Source of the DNA: Bacteroides sp.
GTDB lineage: Bacteria; Bacteroidota; Bacteroidia; Bacteroidales; Muribaculaceae
Assembly: GCA_014801735.1 (NCBI GenBank)
Contig: JAAVDO010000016.1
Span: 1 to 50,248, forward strand
Direction of reading: 5' to 3'
DNA: 50,248 bases
In this document: one piece after another, positions 25,028 to 34,092 of the stretch
Layout of the letters: each line of letters opens with the position of its first letter
Numbering within the stretch: position 1 is the first letter of the stretch
The notes under the pieces: model-generated
Seen by the model: the letters and a program-made list of their open reading frames with translations, nothing else
What the model was told of the DNA's origin: nothing
The model's database searches: none
Program-made: the position numbers and the translations under genes

Positions 25028-25840
25028 TCACTGCAGGAAATAGACCGCCGAGCGAATCTTTTCTGCCAGAAGGTTGCGGTCGGTACCCGGATCAATCGAC
25101 TGCCACTCAATGGGTTTACCGACAGAAATGGTAAACTGACGGTCGCGGCAGCCAAAGACTTCCCTGGGTAGACATATCATCTCGGCATTGAACTTTATGC
25201 CAAGACGTTTGCGCAGGTTTGCAAAATTATAAAAAAAGTTTGAGTTTTGGCCGTTGAAATGGAGAGGAATGATGTCACGGTGATGACGGATGGCGCGGGT
25301 AATGAACATGCGGTTCCATCTGAGATCGGCAATTTTGCCACCCTTGCCCCGGCGGGAAACGAGTCCGGCGGGAAACACAATCACCGGCGTATCGCTCTCA
25401 AATGCCTGTTCTACAGCGGCTGAGGCATCACGGTTTTGCCGACCATGCTTATTGACAGGCAGGAAGGTGTCGCGCATCGGTGACAGTACAGAAAGCAAAT
25501 CGTTGACAACGAACTTAACTCCCTCGCCGTAAATATTTGACAGCATGTCGATTATGATAATGCCGTCGAGTGCGCCAAGAGGATGATTGCAAACGAAAAT
25601 AGCTCTTTTGCGTTCCGGCGAAGGAAGATTTTCGGGATTGCGGATGACATAAGATGTGTTGAGACTCTTGAGCACACCGCGGCAGAACGCTGCATCCTTG
25701 TACTGACTATTTTCTTCAAGAAGCTGGTTAAGAGCGTCTTGGCGGATGAAATTCTCGAGCCCCCTGACTATAAAGTCAGGGATCCAACGCCTGTAGGCAG
25801 GGATACGTTGATGTAGAACAGCGTCGAGGTCAATCCGCAT
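25028..25840 (-). CDS. glsA: Lysophospholipid/glycine-lipid O-acyltransferase, GlsA-like
   Basis: 270 residues of the PlsC-like acyltransferase superfamily. The catalytic block is FVCNHPLGALDG (about 82-93), a spacing variant of the NHx4D motif that I recall from this Bacteroidota clade. FPAGLVSRRGKGG follows at about residue 157 (glycerol-phosphate-type binding site), and a basic helix lies near 173. In glycine lipid synthesis GlsA adds the second fatty acid to the hydroxyl of N-acyl glycine. It is the first gene of a two-gene operon with its own promoter at 25867. Confidence 0.82.
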   Translation of the reverse strand: MRIDLDAVLHQRIPAYRRWIPDFIVRGLENFIRQDALNQLLEENSQYKDAAFCRGVLKSLNTSYVIRNPENLPSPERKRAIFVCNHPLGALDGIIIIDMLSNIYGEGVKFVVNDLLSVLSPMRDTFLPVNKHGRQNRDASAAVEQAFESDTPVIVFPAGLVSRRGKGGKIADLRWNRMFITRAIRHHRDIIPLHFNGQNSNFFYNFANLRKRLGIKFNAEMICLPREVFGCRDRQFTISVGKPIEWQSIDPGTDRNLLAEKIRSAVYFLQ

Positions 25841-25866
25841 GACGAAAATTATTGGTGTTTGGAGTG

Positions 25867-25898
25867 CAAAGATAAATAATCATGCTCAAACTACCAAA
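25867..25898 (-). promoter_or_regulatory. Promoter of glsA-glsB
   Basis: -7 box TATCTTTG at 25867-25874 and TTTG at 25895-25898 with a 20-base spacer on the minus strand, a full match to the Bacteroidota consensus 27 bases before the ATG. Confidence 0.8.
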
Positions 25899-25961
25899 TT
25901 AAAATGCGTAAATGACTGGTAATGATGGTGTTATGGGTGAATGTGGTGGCCGGGGGGCGAC

Positions 25962-25992
25962 TTGCTTAAATGGTTGATTATGTGTAAATTTG
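25962..25992 (+). promoter_or_regulatory. Promoter of the GNGPSL-motif gene
   Basis: TTG at 25962-25964, a 20-base spacer, and TAAATTTG at 25985-25992, followed by the ATG at 26018. Confidence 0.7.
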
Positions 25993-26017
25993 CAGATGAA
26001 TTGATGAGATAAACAGT

Positions 26018-26866
26018 ATGAACGCGAACGATTTACAGAGGCTTGCCACAGAGGGTTGCTCCATGGTCAAGAGCTTGATAAAGATAGGATTACAATCGAA
26101 AAAAACGAGCAAACTCAACCGCGACCAACCTTCCCGCGACCTTCTGATAATGGGAAACGGCCCTTCGCTCAAAGATTTGATAGACAAGCCATTGGAATTT
26201 TTCAACCCCTATGACCTGTTTTCGGTGAATTTTTTCGCAAATTCGCCTGCATTTCAGCGGCTTAAGCCCCGATATTACCTACTTTGCGACCCTCACTTCT
26301 TTTTGGCCGAAACCGACCCCAATGTGTGTAGGTTGTGGGAGGTTCTGAGGGGGGTTGATTGGGGGGTGAAGCTCTTTGTTCCGACCAACCGAATGAAGCT
26401 CGCCAGGGCAAAGTCGGGCGATAAAGTAGAGGTGTGCGGATTCAACCCTGTGGGAATCGAGGGGCCGGGCGGATTCGTAAGAAAGATGTTCGATCTTCGG
26501 GCCGGAATGCCACGACCGAGAAATGTCCTGATCCCTTCGATCATGGTCGGAATATGGCTCGGGTATCAACGAATCTATATAGCAGGCGCCGATCACTCCT
26601 GGATGAAGACGCTAAGGGTGAGCGAAGACAACGAAGTCATATCGGTGCAGCCCCACTTCTATGATGACAATGCCCAGGAAAAGGAAAGAGTGGCATCGGT
26701 ATACAAGGATGTGAAGCTACACGAGATTGTAGAGAGTTTCGCGATAGCGTTCAGGAGTTATTATCCGATAGCGGACTATGCCAGCCGAAGGGGAGTGGAG
26801 ATCTACAACGTGACGCCGGGGAGCTTTATCGATGCATTCCCACGGCTCAGACTGCCGGGTCAGTAA
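26018..26866 (+). CDS. Putative glycosyltransferase with GNGPSL nucleotide-binding motif (GT42/DUF115-like)
   Basis: 282 residues. After about 40 residues the protein has LLIMGNGPSLKDL (about 43-55), then YDLFSVNFFANSP and YYLLCDPHFF, and later IWLGYQRIYIAGADHSWM (about 178-195). The GNGPSL loop is the CMP-binding motif of GT42 sialyltransferases, and similar loops occur in DUF115/MAF-type proteins. A sugar-transfer role using CMP-nonulosonate or another nucleotide sugar is an inference. No membrane segment is seen. It overlaps the 3-prime end of pgeF by seven bases on the opposite strand. Confidence 0.6.
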   Translation: MNANDLQRLATEGCSMVKSLIKIGLQSKKTSKLNRDQPSRDLLIMGNGPSLKDLIDKPLEFFNPYDLFSVNFFANSPAFQRLKPRYYLLCDPHFFLAETDPNVCRLWEVLRGVDWGVKLFVPTNRMKLARAKSGDKVEVCGFNPVGIEGPGGFVRKMFDLRAGMPRPRNVLIPSIMVGIWLGYQRIYIAGADHSWMKTLRVSEDNEVISVQPHFYDDNAQEKERVASVYKDVKLHEIVESFAIAFRSYYPIADYASRRGVEIYNVTPGSFIDAFPRLRLPGQ

Positions 26867-27660
26867 ATATCGGAGTGATCCGCACCACCGGGTAGGAGAC
26901 GGACAACCGAGAGAGTCCGTCCGGAGTTGACCCCGAGGCGCCGCGCCGAGAAGTATTGATCGGGATTGCAGCGCGAGCAGGCGGGGGGCATGGCAATGTT
27001 GCCGGTAGGGAGGCCGGCATCTATCAGGGTAGCCCTGATGGCTTCGGCAAGATCAACATGAGGTTTACTACCGTCTCTCTCGATAACTATGGCGGGAACA
27101 AACGGGAATTCCTGGCGGAAGCGGTCGGCCACCTCCACTCCGACCTCGAAGCAGCCGGCACAGATTGCGGGGCCCATCGCTGCGTGGATGTGGGCCGGAA
27201 CCGCGCCGAACGAACCCATCGCTTCGACCGCACGGGCAACAATGCGCCCGACAGTGCCGCGCCATCCGGAATGGACAGCGGCGCAGACCCTCGCCACAGG
27301 ATCGCAAAGCAACACGGGCACACAATCGGCAGTATTGACACAAAGGGCAATATCGTGGCGATCGGTCACGAGTCCGTCAATATCATCAAAGGATAGGTCA
27401 TAGGGGCCCGATTCAGTGATGACGGCAATATTGAGAGAATGTGTCTGACGAGGGATGATGAGAGCCTCAGGGGGCAGACCGACGGCTTCGGCGACAGTGC
27501 GTCGCGCCTTAGCCACGCTATCGGGGTTGTCGCCTACATAGTGACAGGCGTTGAGGCCGTCGTAGGGATCGGACGGGTCAGAGCAGCCGCGGCGCGAGGA
27601 GAAAGCCAACGCGCCGGGCAGATCAAGTTCAGTCAGGAAGTTTGTCGGGGTCGATCTCAT
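26860..27660 (-). CDS. pgeF: YfiH/PgeF family purine nucleoside phosphorylase-laccase
   Basis: 266 residues from ATG 27660, which overlaps the end of obg by 32 bases; earlier frames lie wholly inside obg. The zinc site is visible: RQTHS (His), [10 protein letters not shown] (Cys) and [10 protein letters not shown] (His), plus [15 protein letters not shown]. Family members cleave purine nucleosides with phosphate, and in some bacteria remove wrongly incorporated residues from peptidoglycan precursors. Gene order obg-pgeF is common in Bacteroidales. Confidence 0.9.
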   Translation of the reverse strand: MRSTPTNFLTELDLPGALAFSSRRGCSDPSDPYDGLNACHYVGDNPDSVAKARRTVAEAVGLPPEALIIPRQTHSLNIAVITESGPYDLSFDDIDGLVTDRHDIALCVNTADCVPVLLCDPVARVCAAVHSGWRGTVGRIVARAVEAMGSFGAVPAHIHAAMGPAICAGCFEVGVEVADRFRQEFPFVPAIVIERDGSKPHVDLAEAIRATLIDAGLPTGNIAMPPACSRCNPDQYFSARRLGVNSGRTLSVVRLLPGGADHSDIY

Positions 27661-28954
27661 CGGCACCAAATTCAAAGTTGCGTTTTTCCCATTCCTCGTC
27701 GGTTTCGGGCATAGGTTCGTCATCGTCGTCATCGCCATAGATGGTGGTGATCTGTGTATCGTCGGCGTCGTCGGCCTCTGCGTCGGGATTTATCTGATCG
27801 AGGTAGGAATCATCCCAAGGCTCGCCCTCGTCGTCGTAGATATCCTCAAGGTCATCGTCGGGAGTGTCGGGCTTGTCGAATATAAATTCGTCTTCCTCGC
27901 GCACGCGGTGATGACCGTCAAGCGGACGGTGAGTGATAGATGGGGTGGCTATGCGGTTCGCCTCGTCGGTGACGGCACCCCACAGAATATCCTTAAGCTC
28001 GGTGAGACCCATGCCGGTGACTGCTGAGATAAACACGTGAGGAATATCATCGGGCAGAGTAGGCTCGATCTCGGCAATGAGTTCGTCGTCGAGCATGTCG
28101 CTCTTGCTTATGGCGAGGATTCGCTGCTTGTCCATGAGTTGAGGATTGAACTGCTCAAGCTCGCGCAGCAAAATCTCGTACTGGGCGCGGATATCGTCGG
28201 CATCGGCCGGCACCATGAACAGCAGCACGGCATTGCGCTCGATATGGCGCAGGAAACGCAGGCCAAGGCCGCGACCCTCGCTGGCACCCTCAATAATACC
28301 CGGAATGTCGGCCATCACGAAAGAACGGTTGTCGCGGTAGGGCACAATTCCAAGCTGGGGCTCCATCGTGGTGAAAGGATAGTCGGCAATCTTCGGACGG
28401 GCAGCAGAAATAGAAGAGAGCAGGGTGGACTTGCCCGCATTGGGCAGACCGACAAGACCGACATCGGCAAGTAGCTTCAGCTCGAGAATCACCGAGCGTT
28501 CAATTGCCGGTTCGCCAGGCTGGGCATAGCGGGGCGTGCGGTTGGTAGGGCTCTTGAAATGCCAGTTGCCGAGGCCGCCACGGCCACCGCGTAGCAGCTT
28601 TATCTCCTCGCCGGGATAGGTGACCTCGCAGAGAAACTCGCCAGATTCGGCATCAAAGACCACAGTGCCGCATGGAACATCGACAACGACGTCGTTGCCA
28701 TCCTTGCCGAACGAGCGGCCGGCGCCACCGCTCTCGCCGTTGCCGGCAAAGATATGCCTTCTGTATTTCAGAGGAAGCAGAGTCCACATATTGGGATTGC
28801 CGCGGAGGATGATGTGGCCGCCACGGCCGCCATCACCACCGTCGGGACCGCCTTTGGGCACGTATTTAGCTCTGTGAAAGTGTCGGGAGCCTGCGCCTCC
28901 CTTTCCTGAACGGCAAAGTATCTTAACGTAGTCAATAAAATTTGAATCGGCCAT
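27629..28954 (-). CDS. obg: GTPase Obg (ribosome assembly/stringent response)
   Basis: 441 residues from ATG 28954. The N-terminal glycine-rich Obg fold ([27 protein letters not shown]) leads to the GTPase domain with GLPNAGKST (G1), the DYPFTT switch, DIPGIIEG (G3) and the ISKSD (G4) motif. After about residue 340 comes an unusual, strongly acidic C-terminal tail (many Asp/Glu, about 360-441) in place of a compact OCT domain. It acts on the large ribosomal subunit. The frame's extra N-terminal residues to 29017 are not homologous and are dropped. Confidence 0.95.
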   Translation of the reverse strand: MADSNFIDYVKILCRSGKGGAGSRHFHRAKYVPKGGPDGGDGGRGGHIILRGNPNMWTLLPLKYRRHIFAGNGESGGAGRSFGKDGNDVVVDVPCGTVVFDAESGEFLCEVTYPGEEIKLLRGGRGGLGNWHFKSPTNRTPRYAQPGEPAIERSVILELKLLADVGLVGLPNAGKSTLLSSISAARPKIADYPFTTMEPQLGIVPYRDNRSFVMADIPGIIEGASEGRGLGLRFLRHIERNAVLLFMVPADADDIRAQYEILLRELEQFNPQLMDKQRILAISKSDMLDDELIAEIEPTLPDDIPHVFISAVTGMGLTELKDILWGAVTDEANRIATPSITHRPLDGHHRVREEDEFIFDKPDTPDDDLEDIYDDEGEPWDDSYLDQINPDAEADDADDTQITTIYGDDDDDEPMPETDEEWEKRNFEFGADEIDPDKLPD

Positions 28955-29069
28955 GAGTCTGAAAATTATGATATTAAGGTCGGACGCAACATCGCGCCGT
29001 GACCGTGGCCCGCACAAGCGGACTCATAAGATAAACAATCGGGAGAGCAAAAGGGTCGGAGTGCAGGAA

Positions 29070-30110
29070 TCAGGCATCGGCGAGCAGACGGTGCTGACGC
29101 ATAAGCTCGCGTGCATGAGCGAAATCAACCGGCGAACCGATGTCGATCCAGATACCTGAAACGGGGAAATAGCCAACGCGACCGCCGGCAGCTATCACCT
29201 GCTCGATAAGGTCGGTGGCATCCATCCGCTCGCCACGCGGCATTCCGGAAAGAAGCCGGTTTGAGATCAGATAGATACCCGCATTGGCATAGTAGGAATA
29301 TGAGGGTTTCTCCTGAAGTTCGGTGACGCGGCCATCGCTGTCGGTGGTCAGGATAGCGTAGGGAACAGCCACATTGTAGGGGATGGCGGCAATGGTGATA
29401 TCGTTGGCAGAGTCGCGGTGAGTGAGATACATATCCTCGAGCGAGAGCGAGGTGAGAAGATCGGCGTTCATTACCAGTGTATCGCCTCCGGGCTGATGAT
29501 CCATCAGCGAGGCAGCGCCGAGAGTGCCGAGAGGGGAGGTCTCGCGCACACATTCAATGCCGGTACCGGCAAAATGAGCCTCGATCTTTTCGGCAAGATA
29601 GTTGACGGCGACACGAGTGCGCGTTATTCCGGCACGGCGGATAGCGTCGATGTTATAGTCGATTATCGCCTTGCCGCCTATGGCGAGAAGAGGTTTTGGA
29701 GTGTCGAGAGTGAGAGGTCTGAGCCGCTCGCCCTTGCCACCGGCCATTAGAATGGCACTGACCGGCAGACGAGTGGGAGTGACAGATGTGTCGATGATGT
29801 CGACGGGACGTCCATCGGTATCGAGCACGGGTATGAGACGGATACCCTGCTGGCGAAGCTGCTTAAGCCTGCGCAGATCAATGCCGTCGGCCGAAAGACT
29901 GCGGAATGAGCGTAGCATCACCTTGTCGACAGGATCGGACAGGAGAGCTCCGGCAAGAAGGCCTCGACGGATATCGCCGTCGGTGAGAGTGCCGGTCATG
30001 CGTCCGTCGGAATCTATGACGAACAGCGTCATGACCTGACCCGATAGGTCGTTGAGCATTTCGAGTGCGCTGAGCACGGTCGAGCCTGCGGAGATGAGGT
30101 GTCGGTTCAT
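29070..30110 (-). CDS. CBS-domain sugar nucleotidyltransferase (PtmE/LegF-like)
   Basis: 346 residues. Two CBS motifs occupy about residues 1-115. A nucleotidyltransferase domain follows with AILMAGGKGERLRPLT (about 119-134), NADLLTS and the C-terminal GIWIDIGSP. In Campylobacter, a CBS-plus-nucleotidyltransferase of this type (PtmE) makes GDP-glucosamine for legionaminic acid. Here the gene overlaps the NeuC/LegG-like gene by four bases (ATGA), which supports the same pathway. The nucleotide and sugar are not proven; other NDP-sugar synthases fit too. Confidence 0.78.
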   Translation of the reverse strand: MNRHLISAGSTVLSALEMLNDLSGQVMTLFVIDSDGRMTGTLTDGDIRRGLLAGALLSDPVDKVMLRSFRSLSADGIDLRRLKQLRQQGIRLIPVLDTDGRPVDIIDTSVTPTRLPVSAILMAGGKGERLRPLTLDTPKPLLAIGGKAIIDYNIDAIRRAGITRTRVAVNYLAEKIEAHFAGTGIECVRETSPLGTLGAASLMDHQPGGDTLVMNADLLTSLSLEDMYLTHRDSANDITIAAIPYNVAVPYAILTTDSDGRVTELQEKPSYSYYANAGIYLISNRLLSGMPRGERMDATDLIEQVIAAGGRVGYFPVSGIWIDIGSPVDFAHARELMRQHRLLADA

Positions 30111-31312
30111 AGTTCCTGAATATTATGATGACTGGAGGGGTCGCAGTCGATAAAACGTTTGTGACGCAAGGGTTCGATTGGGGTGAGGGCTATGGCAGCA
30201 ACCATCGCGTCGAGAGTAGCAGGGCGATGGTAGGGGTTGGCGGCCTTGCGGGCCAGCCGGCGGAACTGCGGGGAGAGAGCGCGTGATATGGCGGCGGCGA
30301 TGCTTCCGGTGTCGGTAGCGCAGTGAATCACCGAGTCGCCTGCAATTCGGCCTTTCTGACGGTTGCCGATATCAACGGTAGGAATGCCTGCCGAAGGAAC
30401 TTCGACTATGCCGCTCGAACTATTACCCACCACGGCGGCAACATAGCGTAGCGCCGATATATAGCGCACACGACCGAGACTCGGAATAACGCGCACCCTG
30501 TCAGGATTGCGTCGGCCATAAGCCTCGATCATGTCGATAATAACGCGGCCGCAGGCATCATTGTTGGGGTAGGTGATGATCACCTGCGAGGCGGGGAAAC
30601 GGTCGAGAGCGTCGAGCAATGCACGACAACCGACAGCCACGGTATCGGGCGACTCCATCGTGACGGGATGCCATGTGACAAGCAGTGCATCGGATCCGAG
30701 ACGGATTCCTATCGACTCCTCAAGTTCGGCACGCGACAAAGGGGCGAGACGCATGATATTGTCGACGCCGATCGAGCCGGTATTTACAACAAACCGCGGA
30801 TCCTCGCCCATCGAGATCACCCGGTGACGGTAAGGCTCGGTAGCCGTGAGATGAAGCGACGAGAGCTTTGTGATAGCATGGCGGATGCTATCGTCGACGG
30901 CACCTTCAGTGATCTCTCCGCCGGCAATATGGACGATAGGAATACGCATGACCGCAGCCACAGATGCGACGGACAGCATTTCATAACGGTCGCCGAGGAT
31001 CACTACAAGATCGGGCCCGATATCGGCGAAAGCCTGAGATATGCCAATGGAAACGCGCCCCATGATCAGAGCACGCGACGCACCGGAGTCGTCGGCTATG
31101 CCTTCGTGAACCGGGACTTCGACCACGCAGGAGAAGCCGTCGGCACGAATCTCGTCGACGGTATGGCCGTAGCGCGGGTCAAGGTGCATGTTGGTGGCTA
31201 CGATGCTCACCAATGTGTCGGAGCGCTTACTTAGAGCGGCGGCGACAGGACTCAGCAGACCCCAGTCGGCACGGGTTGAGGTAACAAAGCAGACGCGGCG
31301 CTGTCCGGTCAC
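30107..31312 (-). CDS. Hydrolysing UDP/GDP-N-acetylglucosamine 2-epimerase (NeuC/LegG-like)
   Basis: 401 residues from a GTG at 31312, six bases after the aminopeptidase stop. It has the GT-B epimerase features: CFVTSTRADWG (N-terminal loop), VILGDRYEML, HIAGGEITEGAVDDSIRH, the catalytic-region TGSIGVDN, VTWHPVT, and GNSSSGIVEVPS near the C-terminus. NeuC releases ManNAc from UDP-GlcNAc in sialic acid synthesis; LegG does the equivalent with a GDP-linked diacetamido sugar. The CBS-nucleotidyltransferase next to it favours the LegG type. Synthase and CMP-transferase genes are not in the window. Confidence 0.85.
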   Translation of the reverse strand: MTGQRRVCFVTSTRADWGLLSPVAAALSKRSDTLVSIVATNMHLDPRYGHTVDEIRADGFSCVVEVPVHEGIADDSGASRALIMGRVSIGISQAFADIGPDLVVILGDRYEMLSVASVAAVMRIPIVHIAGGEITEGAVDDSIRHAITKLSSLHLTATEPYRHRVISMGEDPRFVVNTGSIGVDNIMRLAPLSRAELEESIGIRLGSDALLVTWHPVTMESPDTVAVGCRALLDALDRFPASQVIITYPNNDACGRVIIDMIEAYGRRNPDRVRVIPSLGRVRYISALRYVAAVVGNSSSGIVEVPSAGIPTVDIGNRQKGRIAGDSVIHCATDTGSIAAAISRALSPQFRRLARKAANPYHRPATLDAMVAAIALTPIEPLRHKRFIDCDPSSHHNIQEL

Positions 31313-31318
31313 GGCGTA

Positions 31319-32608
31319 TCAGGAATTAAAGAACTGGGTGAAGGCGCGGATGATATAGTCGTGGTCGGCAGCGGAAGCTGTCTCGCGCACTGAGTGCATT
31401 CCCCAGATGGCCGCTCCCATATCGACGCCACGGAGGTCGATCTGAGATGTCAGGATATTGCCGAGAGTAGAACCGCCGGCCACGTCGCTGTGGTTGACGA
31501 AATACTGATAGGGCACGTCGGCCTGTTCGCAGATAGTGCGGAACACGGCCGCCGAATCGGCATCGGTCATATACTTGCAGTTGGCGTTGATCTTGATAGC
31601 GGGGCCACCACCGAGTACGGGGTGATTGGTCGGATCCTGCTTCTCGGGATAATTGGGGTGAAGGGCGTGGGCGTTGTCGGCCGAAACCATGAATGAGCGA
31701 TCGATGGCGCGGAAGAAATCTTCCTCGTTGCCACCGCGGGCAGCGGTGATGCGGCGGAGCAGATGCTCAAGCACGGGCGAGGCCGCTCCCTGCTTGGTGC
31801 CGCTTCCGGTCTCCTCATTATCGAACACGGCAACAACGCGGGTTGACGACATATCGTCGCTGTCGAGCAGGGCGGTAGCGGCTGCATGAACCATCGAGAG
31901 ATCGTCGAGGCGTCCGGAGGTTATAAACTCGTTGTCGAGACCGACCAGACAGGCCCTTGTGGTGTCGTAGAGCGAGAGATCGAAATCAAGAATCTCGGCA
32001 GTGTCGACGGCGAGTTCGTCGGCCACGAGATTGAGCAGAAGATTATTGGCGGAGAGCTTATCGTTGATAATTCCGATCACGGGGAGCATATCTTTCTGCT
32101 TTGAAAGGGGATTCCCCTCGTTGACGGCACGGTTGAAGTGAATGGCCAGGTGAGGAATGGTGAGCAGCGGACGACGGAAGCACACTGTGCGGGCCTCGGG
32201 ACGCAGGGGATTGTCGGAGCGGAGAATCACGCGTCCGGCTATCGAGAGAGGACGGTCAAACCAAGTGTAAAGGATCGGGCCGCCATAGACTTCGGTGTTT
32301 AGCTTGACAACTCCGCCTTCGCATAGCATTTCGGCATGGGGCTTGATGCGGAAGCCGGGAGAGTCGCTGTGGGCGGAGATTATCTTGAATCCGGCGTGGG
32401 CCGGACCGTCGCCGACGATGAAGGCGAACAGTGCAGAGCCGTTTTTGACAATATAGTGTTTGTCGCCGGGCTGAAGATCCCAGTGAGCCGAGGGGTTGAG
32501 TTCGGAGAAACCGGCGTCTTCAAGAATGGTGCGGAGAGTTTCGACGGCAAGGAAATTGACGGGCGATGCATCGAGAAAGTGCATCAGGCCGGTGATATTT
32601 TCTGACAT
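31319..32608 (-). CDS. M18 family metalloaminopeptidase (aspartyl/aminopeptidase)
   Basis: 429 residues. The binuclear zinc site is seen as SAHSDSPGFR (His80, Asp82), FDNEETGSGTKQGA (Glu pair) and the late VNHSDVAGGSTLG (His). These are the M18 hallmarks shared with ApeB and yeast Lap4/aspartyl aminopeptidase. It removes N-terminal residues, probably acidic ones, from peptides in the cytoplasm (family knowledge). It sits within the long minus-strand operon, 80 bases after DUF5063. Confidence 0.93.
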   Translation of the reverse strand: MSENITGLMHFLDASPVNFLAVETLRTILEDAGFSELNPSAHWDLQPGDKHYIVKNGSALFAFIVGDGPAHAGFKIISAHSDSPGFRIKPHAEMLCEGGVVKLNTEVYGGPILYTWFDRPLSIAGRVILRSDNPLRPEARTVCFRRPLLTIPHLAIHFNRAVNEGNPLSKQKDMLPVIGIINDKLSANNLLLNLVADELAVDTAEILDFDLSLYDTTRACLVGLDNEFITSGRLDDLSMVHAAATALLDSDDMSSTRVVAVFDNEETGSGTKQGAASPVLEHLLRRITAARGGNEEDFFRAIDRSFMVSADNAHALHPNYPEKQDPTNHPVLGGGPAIKINANCKYMTDADSAAVFRTICEQADVPYQYFVNHSDVAGGSTLGNILTSQIDLRGVDMGAAIWGMHSVRETASAADHDYIIRAFTQFFNS

Positions 32609-32688
32609 GGGGAATGGTCTGGGAGGTTAGAGGTTTAAGGTCGGTGGGGAAATGGATTTAAAGCCGTTGCTGACAGTAGGAGAAGTGG

Positions 32689-33219
32689 TTACTCGGGGTC
32701 GCGGTAACGGATGTGATTGAGTGCGCGGAGGAGATTGCAGGCTATGCGGCTCCAATAGTTGGCAAAGTCGTCTTTGATGGCAGAGAGAGCCGGAGAGATG
32801 CGCTCGTTAGGAGCATCGCGCACGGTCTCGATGAAATTGTAGAGCACCTGAAACATGTCGGCCAACCCTTCGGCAATACTTGCTGAAATAGGCGTGTCGG
32901 AATATTTCATGTCTTCCTCGAAGACTTCGAGATAGACGTCGTCTTCGCCCATCACAGCCTCGATAGCACGACGCACGGCCTCGTAGTAGTCCTCGTCGAG
33001 GGCACTCTCGATGGCCCATGAGTCGGAGATAAAGTCGTCGGTCTCGTCGAGTGACGGCAGCGTATGCAGATCTGTGGCCGATATATAGAGGCGGGGAATA
33101 TAGTTGAGCATAGACGAAACAAACTCATCGCGGTCGACGGTCTCGCCGGTGCAAAGCGCCTCAAGGCGTGAGCAAAATTCATTGCAGAGCGCAATGAAAG
33201 CAAGTGAGTTGGGTTCCAT
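32689..33219 (-). CDS. DUF5063-domain protein
   Basis: 176 residues, all-helical and acidic, with conserved stretches such as FCSRLEAL, YIPRLYISA, EDYYEAVR and SDTPISASIAEGLADMFQ that resemble DUF5063. No signal peptide or membrane helix, so probably cytoplasmic. Its role is unknown. It starts two bases after the stop of the upstream barrel gene, so the pair is cotranscribed. Confidence 0.78.
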   Translation of the reverse strand: MEPNSLAFIALCNEFCSRLEALCTGETVDRDEFVSSMLNYIPRLYISATDLHTLPSLDETDDFISDSWAIESALDEDYYEAVRRAIEAVMGEDDVYLEVFEEDMKYSDTPISASIAEGLADMFQVLYNFIETVRDAPNERISPALSAIKDDFANYWSRIACNLLRALNHIRYRDPE

Positions 33220-33221
33220 GA

Positions 33222-33842
33222 TCAGAAGAGATATGCCAGACGGACGGTCCAGAAGTTGGTGCGCGCGCTGAAGTTTGACAGGATATTGGCTTTGTAGGCG
33301 TAGGTCATGCCGAAAGAGTAGCCTCCGGATATCTGTAAGTGGCGGAACAGCTCGAAGCCCAGACCGCAGTCGATGTTCAGATCACCACCCGAGAAAGTGA
33401 ATGGGCGCAGACTGGTGTGGCCGGCCATTATTCCCAAAGTCGGACCTCCATATATGAATGGAGCGACGAAATCCTCAAGACCGTTGAGGCGCGTCCATTT
33501 CCAGCGAAGATGGAGCGGAATGGCGACATAGTGGATATTCATGTCGACGTGGCCGTAGCCCTGTGATGCCCACATCTCGCGGTCGCCGATATCAAGGCCT
33601 GAGCGGCGGAGCTGATATTCGAGGCCTATGGAAACGCCGATGCCGATACCTGGGAAGATATTCTCGCCGATGATACCGACCGAACCGCCGATCTGATCCT
33701 GAGTCGGGAAAAGCACCTGCTTGAAACGGGGATGACAGAAAGCAACGCCCCCTGTAGGGCCATAACGGAACTCAGCGCTGGCGCCTGTGGCGCAGGTCAG
33801 AAGAATGAAGGCGGCTATCGCCAGAGTGATAAATCTTTTCAT
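33222..33842 (-). CDS. Outer-membrane beta-barrel protein (PorT-like)
   Basis: 206 residues. A signal peptide (MKRFITLAIAAFILLTCATGASA) is followed by about eight beta strands with paired aromatic/hydrophobic residues: RYGPTGGVAFCHP, IGGSVGIIGEN, VSIGLEYQL, FIYGGPTLGIM, LQISGGYSFG and a final TVRLAYLF. This is the pattern of small Bacteroidota barrels such as the PorT/outer_membrane_beta-barrel family. No specific role is visible. First gene of the seven-gene operon, with a -7 box at 33916. Confidence 0.8.
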   Translation of the reverse strand: MKRFITLAIAAFILLTCATGASAEFRYGPTGGVAFCHPRFKQVLFPTQDQIGGSVGIIGENIFPGIGIGVSIGLEYQLRRSGLDIGDREMWASQGYGHVDMNIHYVAIPLHLRWKWTRLNGLEDFVAPFIYGGPTLGIMAGHTSLRPFTFSGGDLNIDCGLGFELFRHLQISGGYSFGMTYAYKANILSNFSARTNFWTVRLAYLF

Positions 33843-33915
33843 TGTAGAGTGTCGGGTGAAATAAACTGGAGGCGAGAGAGACAGGGGTCTTGCGTAAAAC
33901 CGTCCATATCCGGGT

Positions 33916-33923
33916 CAAAGTTA
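33916..33923 (-). promoter_or_regulatory. -7 box of the barrel-to-pgeF operon
   Basis: TAACTTTG on the minus strand matches TAnnTTTG, 74 bases before the ATG at 33842. It lies just beyond a terminator, consistent with a fresh start. The -33 region is A/T-rich without TTTG. Confidence 0.6.
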
Positions 33924-33941
33924 CAAATTTTCCATAAAAAA

Positions 33942-33969
33942 TGAGGCACTTCGCGGTGGAAATGCCTCA
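33942..33969 (-). terminator. Second terminator after the AEC permease gene
   Basis: TGAGGCA (33942-33948) pairs with TGCCTCA (33963-33969), and the minus strand continues with TTTTTTATGG. Confidence 0.75.
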
Positions 33970-34001
33970 AATATCTCAATAATAGATGGAGGAAAGAAAA
34001 A

Positions 34002-34037
34002 TCCGGGACCGACTCGCACAGAAAATCCGGCCCCGGA
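34002..34037 (-). terminator. First terminator after the AEC permease gene
   Basis: TCCGGGACCG and CGGCCCCGGA pair over ten positions with one G-U, followed on the minus strand by TTTTTC. It is 56 bases past the permease stop. Confidence 0.85.
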
Positions 34038-34092
34038 CTCATTGCAACTATTTAGCTTACGTAGGAATTGTCATATCCGGGTAGATAAGATC

